Source: a virus. Taken from it: DNA of 22,670 nt. Positions 7,277 to 15,301 of the stretch are shown here, piece by piece. The DNA is taken from the IMG/VR virus record IMGVR_UViG_3300017783_000228, positions 1-22,670 of that record; one strand, 5' to 3'. The notes under the pieces were generated by a model. It was not told the DNA's origin. It worked only from the letters and a program-made list of their open reading frames with translations, and searched no databases. Numbering within the stretch: position 1 is the stretch's first letter; each line of letters begins with the position of its first letter. The position numbers and the translations under genes are program-made.

Positions 7277-10200
7277 ATGGTTGATTCTACTAGAACAACA
7301 AGTACAAGATTAGGCCTAGGAGATTTAGAGCCACTTAATAGTGGTAGCATTGGTGAAGCACAACAGATAGATGTACCAGGGAATCCTTTTGTTGTTAGAG
7401 ATTCAGCTGGTCTTATAGACCAAGAAATAAGTAACTTAAATAGACTTCAAGACGTAGTCACAGATCCGTCACAATTTGAAGAACCTGAGCAAGTAGACTT
7501 AGGCCCTCAAGTATTATTTAGTCCATCAACTAAAAAATTATTTATCAACGGTGCTACTATGGACGTTGATGACTATCAGTCAGCACTTGATTCAAAAGAA
7601 TATTTAAATAGACCTGCAGCTTCAGCTCCGATGGATGTAGCACAAGACTGGATTAAAGTAAGTCCTGAAAGTTTTACTACTTATATACAAAGTATAAAGA
7701 ATCCTACTACAAGTAATCTAATGGCTAGAAACTTTGGGATTGGTGTTGATAATTTAAAGCTACTTGTTGGTAGAGGCTTACAATTCTACGGTAAAGAAGA
7801 GACAGGTAAAGAGTGGGTTGACGAAGCACTAGCAGATTTATATAAAAACCAACCATTCCAAAGAGAATTTCAAAACGAAACAGGTGAGTTTGTATCTAAC
7901 GGTTTAGTCGACTGGTTTGTAGCAAACTTAGCACAACAAGGCCCTATGATCTTAGAGTCTATAGCTGTAGCTTTAGCTGGTGGACTAGCAGGTGGACTAG
8001 CTGGTGGGGGTGCAAACCCATTTACAGCATTTGGTGGAACTGTGTCAGCATTGATGGGTAAAGAATCATTTAAGCAAGGTGTATTAGCTGCTGCTAAAAA
8101 ATATTCTTTAAATCAACCAATGACTGCTGGTGAGAAAAAACTTCTTCGTGAAGTATCAGGTATGGCTGGTGCAACAAAAGTTAAAAACGATGTTAAGTAT
8201 AACAATCCATTTACAGGTAAAAAGAATAGAGCTGATAGAGATGATGCTTTAGAATATGCTGGGTTTAAATTTGCAGAAAAAGCTGGTAGAGCACAAGGTC
8301 GTATAGGTGGTGCAGCGAGTACATCTATACTTGGAGCTCAACAATTAGGTCAAGCCGATATATACGGTGAAGTATTAGAGACTGGTGTTGGTGATAGAGG
8401 TACAGCTTTTCTAGGTTCGTTCCCTTATGCTGCAGCTGAAGTTATACCTGAGTTTTTCTTAGCGGGTAAAGTACTAGGTTTAAATCCAGCTAAGATGAAG
8501 ACAGGTGCTGATGTATTAAAACGTGGTCCTAAAAATATTTTTAGAAGAGCTGGTGAAGGTATTGCAGTTGGTGGTGCACTAGAAGGTGCTACTGAATTAG
8601 CACAAGAAAGTATACTACTAGGTGGCACAGACCAGCTAGGAGATGCTGGTACTTACAGAAGATTACTCAATGCGTTTGCAGCAGGCTTTGCAATTGGTGG
8701 TCCTATCGGTGGTATTGCAAATCTTAAAACAGATAAGACTGCTGATATATTAAATCCAGAAGGTAATAAAGAACCAGAGCCAACTAAACCTAAAACAGAA
8801 CCAGAGCCACCTGTAGGAACACAAGGTGAATTATTTGGTCCTGAAGTAACTTCAAGAACTAGAGACATTAGGAGAAATCCAACAGGAGTTCCAGAACCTA
8901 CTCCACCTATACCTCCAGTTCCTCCTCAACAATTAGATTTATTTGATGATAATCCAGTTGCACCACAACCTGTTCCCACACAACCAGAGGTATCTCCAGA
9001 CCAATTAGAATTAGATTTAGCTGGACAACAACCTATACCAACAGGGCAAGGAAGTTTACTTACACCAACAGGTCGTGCTAGAAATACAAGAAGGCAACAG
9101 CCTACTCCTGTAGCAGCTGCAGCACCTGTGCCTGTATCTAATTTAAATATTGCTGATACTGTGAATGCACCTATACCTGCACCTAATCCGATTTTACAAA
9201 CAGTTCAAGCTGGGCAGGGGACCCCTACACTCGACAGTACTCAAACAACTTCTGCTCAGCCCGAAATTAAACCAGAGACAGATATAAACAATGATTTATA
9301 TAAATTAAAAACAGGTAGAACTTTAAGTACTCTTGACCAACAAGAGTTAATAGCTCAAAGAGATAGACTAATAGGTAAGAAAAATTTAAAGACTAGAGAA
9401 GACAAAGACCTTCAAGCTATTACAGCTGCTATTAGTAGGCGTGAAGCTAATATGACTACAACAGCAGAACAAGATAATAGACTGCAACAAATTGTTAATG
9501 AACAAAAACAAAGAGATGAATTAAATAAACAAAATGCAAAAATTTTAAAACAAGCTGAAAGAAATGAAACTAAACGTAAGAAAGCAGAAGAAAAACTAGA
9601 AGCTGAAAGAGTAAAACAAGCCGAAGCACAAACTAAAATATTAGAAAATCAAGCTGCCGCTACAGCTGCAGCAGTAACAACAGGAGGTGCACAAGATGCC
9701 AATCAAGAGCAAAGCCCAGCTGAAGTGGCTGCAGAAGAATCGACCACAGATAGCGGAGGAGTTGCTGAGAGAAACCAGCAAGAATCAGAAGCTCAAGCTA
9801 CCGCAGAAAGTCAAGAAGACCAAGGACAAGTTGAAGATGGAAGCACGGTTACGAGACAAGAATCGAAAGCAGAACAGCTTAAAAGGGGTAGGCAAGATCG
9901 CAAAGAACAAGTTGCTGAATCAACCAATAGGTCGAGGGAAAATCGTGTAGCAACGCCTAAGCCTACTAAAGATCCAGCTACTGTGTGGGCATCTTTAGGT
10001 ACAGTTTTAAGTTACGATGCTGTATCACCAGAACTTAAACAACAGTTTGAAAGTGACCCATCATTTACAAAGCCTGAAATAAACAAGGCTAGACTACAAA
10101 GTAAATACAGCCAGCTCGCATTAAAAGAGTTTGATGAGCAGAAAGAAGGGCTATCAAATGCTGAGATTATAATAGATGCACAAGCTGAGATAGAAGGCTT

Positions 10201-13200
10201 ACAAGGTGAGACTACGTCAGACGTAGATAAACTTAGAGATGCTATAGCAGAGTTAGTTACCATTGGATACTTCGGTGATAATGCTAACCCAAATGCAAAT
10301 AGAGTTTTATTAAATAATAAATCAGAACGTCAGTTTGTTACCGACTTCTTACTAAATACACAGTTTACCGACCAGCAGCTAGACATTATAAGAGAAGAGT
10401 TTATAGCTGCGGCTATGCTAAAAGATAATTTAAGTATGCAAACAAAAGGAGTACCGTCTCAATGGGTTGGCATAGCTGAGAGACTAGATGCTATGGATGC
10501 AATTTTAAATCAAATGGGTAGTAGAGTTAGAAACAAACCTGCTAAATACCAAGCAGACCAAGGACCAGCTACAGATAAAGTTGGTCAAGACGACCAAAGT
10601 GCTACAAATCTAAATGAAGAAGTGGCTTCTAATAGATTAGTTGATTTAATAACTGAACATATTAATGGTAAGACTACTTCAATTACAAACTTAACTGTTA
10701 CTAGTGGTCAGAATAAAGGAGCTAAAAATTCTAAAATTGTTGAGCTAGAAAATTTATTTGCTGGTTCAGACCCAGGCTTTATTGTATCCAAAGGATTAAC
10801 ACTAGGAGATTTCTTTGACAAAGATGGTAACTTAAATTTAGGTAAATCAAATATAGATGGTCGTGAAAGATTTGTACCTAAACCGATAGACAAAGATGCA
10901 GGCCCTACTACTCAAGAGATAATAGATGAGGCTGATTCTAATACAGGTAGAAACTATAGGTATGATAGTGGACAAGAAATAAAAAACCCAGTACCTAAAG
11001 GTAAAGCAGAACTAATAGTTAAACAGATATTAAAAAAATTCAAAACAAAACCAACAGTAACTGTAGTTAGAAACAAACAAGAGCTGCGAGAAACTAATCC
11101 TAAACTATATGAAAGAGCAGCTGCAGCTAGAGACGACTTTGAAACTGTAAAAGCTTCAGGCTATTCTGTTGGCGATCAGATAATAATATTTACAGACTTT
11201 GTTAAAGATGAGCAAACGCTACGAAGTATTGTAGGCCATGAAGCATTAGGACATTTTGGTTTTAGTGCGTTTGTACCAAGGGCAAAATTAAAATTAATAC
11301 TTGATGATATATATCAAAGTGATCCAGCAATAAGAGCTTTGTCTGACCAGCGTATGAATAATGGTGAGGAGAGATACGAAGCTATAGAAGAAGTACTAGC
11401 TGATTATGCTTCGCATGTAGACTCTCACATACTCGCAAGATTTTGGAATGCAGTTAAAAACTTTATGCGTGATGTTTTTGGTAGAGAGTACCAAGATGAC
11501 ATGACAAGGTACTTAGTATTTCAATCTCGTAATAATCTACGCACGGGTGGTAGTGGTGTTGTATCAGTACAACAGATGGTTAAGAATTTAGAAAGATTAA
11601 AAAATGAAAGTACATATGGTCGTTACAATGCAGAGTCTAGTTCGGCTGCGGCTTATAAAAGTTTAACTAATCAAATAATAACACTTCGAGGAGAGCCTGG
11701 CGGTCTTCTTGGATATAAGTCTTGGTGGAACTCAGCTAAAAGAAAAGGTAAACAATTAACTGAAGGTGATGCATCAAGTTGGTTTGGTAAAGTACTAGAA
11801 GAATTTCAAACATTAGATAACATAGCATTGCGTAGTGAGGGCCTGTCCAAAATCTTTAGTTTGTTCCAAGGGCAAACAGCTAGAACAAGAAAGTTTCAAC
11901 AGATATATGCGGACATGACTAAGTTTACTCACAGTCTAGATAACTCTGTGTTAAATAAACTAGGCATCACTGATGGACCAACTCAACAAGAACTGATTCA
12001 GGCTGGAGAACTACTAGCTTTCTTTGCTTTATATAGAAGCAAAGTTCCTGCAACAAGAAATGAAAATGCAATTAACAATGCTGAGTCTTTAATTACAACT
12101 AACTCTATAGGTGAAAATGTTATAAATGAAGCAGCATTTGAAAGAATGAAAGCTGAAGGTATGATGACTAAAGAAGAATTAGCAGCAGGTTTTGAAGTTA
12201 CTTTAGATATACTACAAGACGGCACAGAAAATGTTAATGGTAATAAGCTAAACTACAAACCTAACTTTGTAGTGACTGATAGAATCTATACAATATTTGA
12301 AGAGAATAGAAATGCTGTAAACGAAGCAGCAAAAGATTTACTAGAGTCAAACTTAGAAGCAACTATATCAGAAAGGCAAGACATACTAAGTATTGTAAAA
12401 GACTTTGCAGAAAATAAAAGGGGTATAGGTGCTAGTGCTCAAGATCAAGCTGCGGCTACAGTAATAGTAAAAAAATACCAAGAGCTATATTCTGAAAATG
12501 CAAAACTAGAAGGTGTAGGTATAACTTATGACCCTGAGTCTCAGAAAAATGCTGAGTTATTTCTAAGAGATGCTAACCGTGCTTTGTGGGAACGAAAAAA
12601 ACTTGATGATTGGATTGCTGGTGACACTACAGAAGTTGGTATATTTAAAGTAAAAGGCACTGAAGATTTTACTGATGTAGTTAATAGCTTGCAACAACTT
12701 CATGAAGTATATGATGGTGAAAGATCAGGTGCTGACCAAGTTACTAAAACAATAGAAAATTTATTACTACTAGATTTAAAAAATGTAAACAATGAGTTCA
12801 ATGCTAAGCGTACAATACTCGGTGGGTATGTACCATTTACTAGACGTGGTAACTATCAAGTTACATTAAGAGCATTTGATGATAATGATAACGAAATAGA
12901 ATTAGATTCCCACACCAAAAATGTACTACCGTATTACCAAGTTGATTCTAAACAAGATGCAAGAGAGCTTTTTGATAGTCTTAAAGATGATTTTAAAGAC
13001 ACCAAATATAAATTTAAAGATAAAAACCTACAGGATGTAGAAGTTAATTTAAAACCAGAAACCAGTGAAGTTAGTTCTAGTGCACCACTATCCTCTGCTA
13101 TGAATTTAAATGAGTTTACAAGTATTCTTGTAAGGTTAAATGTAAATCTTAAACCAGAGCAAATGAAAAAAGTAACTACTGCTTTAACTAAACAATCAGA

Positions 13201-15301
13201 AAGAGCAAGAAAAAGTTTACAACGTTCAGGTACTGCTGGTTGGGATGCAGACGTAGTAAGAAGTGTATCAGAACATTTAGAGACTATGGCACATGCAGCT
13301 GGTAAAACTTTTTACTCACATAAGCTTAACAAATACACTACAGATGAAAAGCTTTGGGTTGGAAATAGAGATAAACTTAATAGACTTAAAGAAAGAATGG
13401 AAAAAGTTGAAGCTACAGGTAGCGATGAACAAATTAAAATAGCACAACAGCAATACGATAGTTATGCTAACCAGTATAGATACTCAGCTGGATTAACAGA
13501 CAGAACAATAACAGTTTATAAAGGTAGTGGTAAAAATAGAGAAGCAGTACAAGTAAAAACTGAAGGTCAAGGTAAAAGATATAGGTCTGTTGCTGGCGGG
13601 TTATTAGATTTTTATGGTAAAGCAGGAAACATAGATGTATCTACAGAAGACCTGTTATCAGGTGAGGCAGGCTCATTTATAAAACTACTAACAGTAACTT
13701 CTCAACTTGGTGGATCTGTTGCTACAGGTTTTGTTAATACTATATCAATGGTAAGCCATAGTATTCCATACCTATCTACATATAATGCTAAGACTGGTTA
13801 CGGTGGTGGGTTTGGCTTAACTAAATCTGCTGGTGCTATGACTAGAGCACTAAGACATATGAAGAACTTTAAGTTAGAGACACTAACTCACATGCAAGAA
13901 CTAACTGCAAAAGATTCTAAAGGTAATCCGACACCAGAAGCTTTAGCATTACAAACTAAGTACGGTATAACTCAAGACGAAGCTCAAGTATTACTTGAAG
14001 CTACTGAACAAGGTGTACTTCAAGCCGCACAGTTTAATGCTCTTGTTGGTACAGCTAGAGGTGGCTTAATGGCTAATAAAAATTTAGCTGGTGTAGTTAG
14101 AGGATGGATGAAAGTGTTCTCTTATACAGAGCAATTAAATAGAAGAACAACTTTCTTAGCAGCTTATAGATTACAAAGAGATAAGCTACAAGCAGCTGGA
14201 GATTTAACACAAAATGAGATACAGAAATCTGCAGAAGAGTTTGCGATAAGAGCTGTCAATACATCTCAGGGTGAGTATGGAATGTTTAATAGACCTGCTA
14301 TGGCTCGTGGTAATGTTCTTCAATACATCTTTATGTATAAACAATTTGTAATTATTACTGTAGAGCTTATGAAAAACCTAGGTCGGAAAGAACAATTAGC
14401 TATGCTAACACTACTTGTTTTAATGTCAGGTCTAAAAGGATTACCATTTGCTGATGACATTACAGATTTAATTGATACTTTAACGCAGAAGTTTGGTTTC
14501 AAAACTGCAACCGTAGAAAAAAATGTTGTTGATTTTATAGAAGAGATAGCTCCTGGTGCATCTCCAATAGCCATGAGAGGTTTCTTAGATTATTTTCTTG
14601 GAGCTACCGTGTCTACAAGACTAGGCTTCGGTGATTTAATACCTCTGACAGGTGTAGGTAAAGCAGGTGCAGATCCTTGGCAAGAAGCAAAAAACTTTTT
14701 AGGGCCTGTATGGTCAGCTGGTGAGCAGACAGCAGGCACGTTGAGTCTAGTTGCAGCACAAGGTGCAGAGGCTATTGGTTTAAAATCTGATACAACCACT
14801 TGGACTGATGTTCTAAAGAACCAACCATTCGGTGCACTAAGAGGCGTAACAGATGGAATAGATTATGCAACTAGCGGACAGGTTACAAATAAAGAAGGCA
14901 AAGTAATAATGGATGATGTGTCTACATTGCAGACTGTATTTAGATTCTTAAACTTCTATCCAGCTGGGGCTACTTATCAAAATGATATAATAAGAATGAG
15001 TAAACAAACTGACGGCTTTGCTAAAGCAATTAAAAAATCATACACTGACGCTTGGGTAAAAGCTAAGATAAGTAAAGATAGAAAGGCTATGAGACAAATA
15101 GAAAGAGAAGTTAAAGAACATAACCAAGACCACAGAGGAACTGAGTTTGAGTTAAAACGCTGGTTACCTTCAGCACAAAGAGCATTCAAAGCTTGGTCAA
15201 TGCCAGCTGCTGAAAGGTATAAAAAGTTTGCACCTAAAAACATTAGACCTGAAACACAATTTTTAATGGACGCTTACGAACAAGCTATCAACGACCACTA
15301 A
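7277..15301 (+). CDS. Giant polyvalent internal virion protein with zincin-like metallopeptidase signature (T7 gp16 position)
   Basis: This 2674-residue protein follows a GGGAGAG ribosome-binding site. The N-terminus is mixed. Residues of about 225-260 are an Ala/Gly membrane-like stretch with G-G-L-A repeated, and 325-460 are helical, with A-A-E-V-I-P-E-F-F and L-E-G-A-T-E-L-A-Q-E, typical of phage polyvalent proteins. Residues 498-660 form a Pro/Gln linker, 670-795 a Lys/Glu coiled coil, and 800-895 a low-complexity linker holding a nested gene. A zincin-like domain follows (about 1240-1390): a V-V-R-N lead-in, a strand I-I-I-F-T-D, H-E-A-L-G-H (H1321, E1322, H1326), then E1371-E1372-V-L-A-D. 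HExxGH plus a downstream EExxA(D/E) is the ligand pattern of dipeptidyl-peptidase III-like zincins. The C-terminal 400 residues carry E-Q-L-N-R-R, F-N-R-P, M-Y-K-Q-F and R-L-G-F-G-D-L-I-P, a conserved module of phage polyvalent proteins. I see no lytic transglycosylase motif like that of T7 gp16. The role is probably DNA ejection or host-cell entry; the peptidase substrate is unknown. It is the last gene of the late block. Confidence 0.75.
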   Translation: MVDSTRTTSTRLGLGDLEPLNSGSIGEAQQIDVPGNPFVVRDSAGLIDQEISNLNRLQDVVTDPSQFEEPEQVDLGPQVLFSPSTKKLFINGATMDVDDYQSALDSKEYLNRPAASAPMDVAQDWIKVSPESFTTYIQSIKNPTTSNLMARNFGIGVDNLKLLVGRGLQFYGKEETGKEWVDEALADLYKNQPFQREFQNETGEFVSNGLVDWFVANLAQQGPMILESIAVALAGGLAGGLAGGGANPFTAFGGTVSALMGKESFKQGVLAAAKKYSLNQPMTAGEKKLLREVSGMAGATKVKNDVKYNNPFTGKKNRADRDDALEYAGFKFAEKAGRAQGRIGGAASTSILGAQQLGQADIYGEVLETGVGDRGTAFLGSFPYAAAEVIPEFFLAGKVLGLNPAKMKTGADVLKRGPKNIFRRAGEGIAVGGALEGATELAQESILLGGTDQLGDAGTYRRLLNAFAAGFAIGGPIGGIANLKTDKTADILNPEGNKEPEPTKPKTEPEPPVGTQGELFGPEVTSRTRDIRRNPTGVPEPTPPIPPVPPQQLDLFDDNPVAPQPVPTQPEVSPDQLELDLAGQQPIPTGQGSLLTPTGRARNTRRQQPTPVAAAAPVPVSNLNIADTVNAPIPAPNPILQTVQAGQGTPTLDSTQTTSAQPEIKPETDINNDLYKLKTGRTLSTLDQQELIAQRDRLIGKKNLKTREDKDLQAITAAISRREANMTTTAEQDNRLQQIVNEQKQRDELNKQNAKILKQAERNETKRKKAEEKLEAERVKQAEAQTKILENQAAATAAAVTTGGAQDANQEQSPAEVAAEESTTDSGGVAERNQQESEAQATAESQEDQGQVEDGSTVTRQESKAEQLKRGRQDRKEQVAESTNRSRENRVATPKPTKDPATVWASLGTVLSYDAVSPELKQQFESDPSFTKPEINKARLQSKYSQLALKEFDEQKEGLSNAEIIIDAQAEIEGLQGETTSDVDKLRDAIAELVTIGYFGDNANPNANRVLLNNKSERQFVTDFLLNTQFTDQQLDIIREEFIAAAMLKDNLSMQTKGVPSQWVGIAERLDAMDAILNQMGSRVRNKPAKYQADQGPATDKVGQDDQSATNLNEEVASNRLVDLITEHINGKTTSITNLTVTSGQNKGAKNSKIVELENLFAGSDPGFIVSKGLTLGDFFDKDGNLNLGKSNIDGRERFVPKPIDKDAGPTTQEIIDEADSNTGRNYRYDSGQEIKNPVPKGKAELIVKQILKKFKTKPTVTVVRNKQELRETNPKLYERAAAARDDFETVKASGYSVGDQIIIFTDFVKDEQTLRSIVGHEALGHFGFSAFVPRAKLKLILDDIYQSDPAIRALSDQRMNNGEERYEAIEEVLADYASHVDSHILARFWNAVKNFMRDVFGREYQDDMTRYLVFQSRNNLRTGGSGVVSVQQMVKNLERLKNESTYGRYNAESSSAAAYKSLTNQIITLRGEPGGLLGYKSWWNSAKRKGKQLTEGDASSWFGKVLEEFQTLDNIALRSEGLSKIFSLFQGQTARTRKFQQIYADMTKFTHSLDNSVLNKLGITDGPTQQELIQAGELLAFFALYRSKVPATRNENAINNAESLITTNSIGENVINEAAFERMKAEGMMTKEELAAGFEVTLDILQDGTENVNGNKLNYKPNFVVTDRIYTIFEENRNAVNEAAKDLLESNLEATISERQDILSIVKDFAENKRGIGASAQDQAAATVIVKKYQELYSENAKLEGVGITYDPESQKNAELFLRDANRALWERKKLDDWIAGDTTEVGIFKVKGTEDFTDVVNSLQQLHEVYDGERSGADQVTKTIENLLLLDLKNVNNEFNAKRTILGGYVPFTRRGNYQVTLRAFDDNDNEIELDSHTKNVLPYYQVDSKQDARELFDSLKDDFKDTKYKFKDKNLQDVEVNLKPETSEVSSSAPLSSAMNLNEFTSILVRLNVNLKPEQMKKVTTALTKQSERARKSLQRSGTAGWDADVVRSVSEHLETMAHAAGKTFYSHKLNKYTTDEKLWVGNRDKLNRLKERMEKVEATGSDEQIKIAQQQYDSYANQYRYSAGLTDRTITVYKGSGKNREAVQVKTEGQGKRYRSVAGGLLDFYGKAGNIDVSTEDLLSGEAGSFIKLLTVTSQLGGSVATGFVNTISMVSHSIPYLSTYNAKTGYGGGFGLTKSAGAMTRALRHMKNFKLETLTHMQELTAKDSKGNPTPEALALQTKYGITQDEAQVLLEATEQGVLQAAQFNALVGTARGGLMANKNLAGVVRGWMKVFSYTEQLNRRTTFLAAYRLQRDKLQAAGDLTQNEIQKSAEEFAIRAVNTSQGEYGMFNRPAMARGNVLQYIFMYKQFVIITVELMKNLGRKEQLAMLTLLVLMSGLKGLPFADDITDLIDTLTQKFGFKTATVEKNVVDFIEEIAPGASPIAMRGFLDYFLGATVSTRLGFGDLIPLTGVGKAGADPWQEAKNFLGPVWSAGEQTAGTLSLVAAQGAEAIGLKSDTTTWTDVLKNQPFGALRGVTDGIDYATSGQVTNKEGKVIMDDVSTLQTVFRFLNFYPAGATYQNDIIRMSKQTDGFAKAIKKSYTDAWVKAKISKDRKAMRQIEREVKEHNQDHRGTEFELKRWLPSAQRAFKAWSMPAAERYKKFAPKNIRPETQFLMDAYEQAINDH
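9682..9688 (+). promoter_or_regulatory. Strong internal Shine-Dalgarno site (AGGAGGT) for the nested gene
   Basis: AGGAGGT sits 7 bases before the out-of-frame ATG at 9696, inside the 2674-residue gene. It is a near-perfect match to the anti-Shine-Dalgarno sequence and better than the sites of most genes in this window. A GTG at 9687 in the same frame overlaps the site and is therefore unlikely to be the start. Confidence 0.6.
9696..9950 (+). CDS. Nested (overprinted) KSKAQ-type small basic phage protein
   Basis: This 84-residue protein lies entirely inside the 2674-residue gene, in the +1 frame, with its own AGGAGGT site. It begins M-P-I-K-S-K-A-Q-L-K-W-L, continues K-N-R-P-Q-I-A-E-E-L and then K-L-P-Q-K-V, and ends in a very Lys/Arg-rich tail. 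From memory, small phage proteins with K-S-K-A-Q-x-x-W/F, then N-x-P-x-I/M-A-x-x-W/F, then L-P-x-K-V are common and usually have their own locus; their function is unknown. The enclosing frame is a low-complexity Glu/Gln/Ser/Ala linker here, which would tolerate a second coding frame. Counter-argument: GAA/CAA-rich sequence gives Lys-rich ORFs in the +1 frame by chance, so charge alone is no evidence. The specific motif order and the ribosome-binding site are what support a real gene. Confidence 0.6.
   Translation: MPIKSKAQLKWLQKNRPQIAEELLRETSKNQKLKLPQKVKKTKDKLKMEARLRDKNRKQNSLKGVGKIAKNKLLNQPIGRGKIV

Noticed and set aside
7970-8010. Short DNA direct repeat (GGTGGACTAGC type)
   Set aside because: It simply encodes the G-G-L-A repeats of a hydrophobic protein segment and has no sign of being a DNA element.
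7277-9000. Lytic transglycosylase domain as in T7 gp16
   Set aside because: I could not find the expected E-S motif with its surrounding G-L-M-Q-type pattern in the N-terminal part.
9687-9695. GTG at 9687 as the start of the nested gene
   Set aside because: It overlaps the AGGAGGT ribosome-binding site that correctly serves the ATG at 9696.
10012-10263. 83-codon minus-strand ORF under the giant gene
   Set aside because: Ser/Cys-rich composition typical of the reverse of Glu/Ala/Lys-rich coding sequence; no motif.
14977-15243. 88-codon minus-strand ORF under the end of the giant gene
   Set aside because: It is antisense to well-formed coding sequence, has no recognisable motif, and lies beyond the minus-strand operon's last gene.
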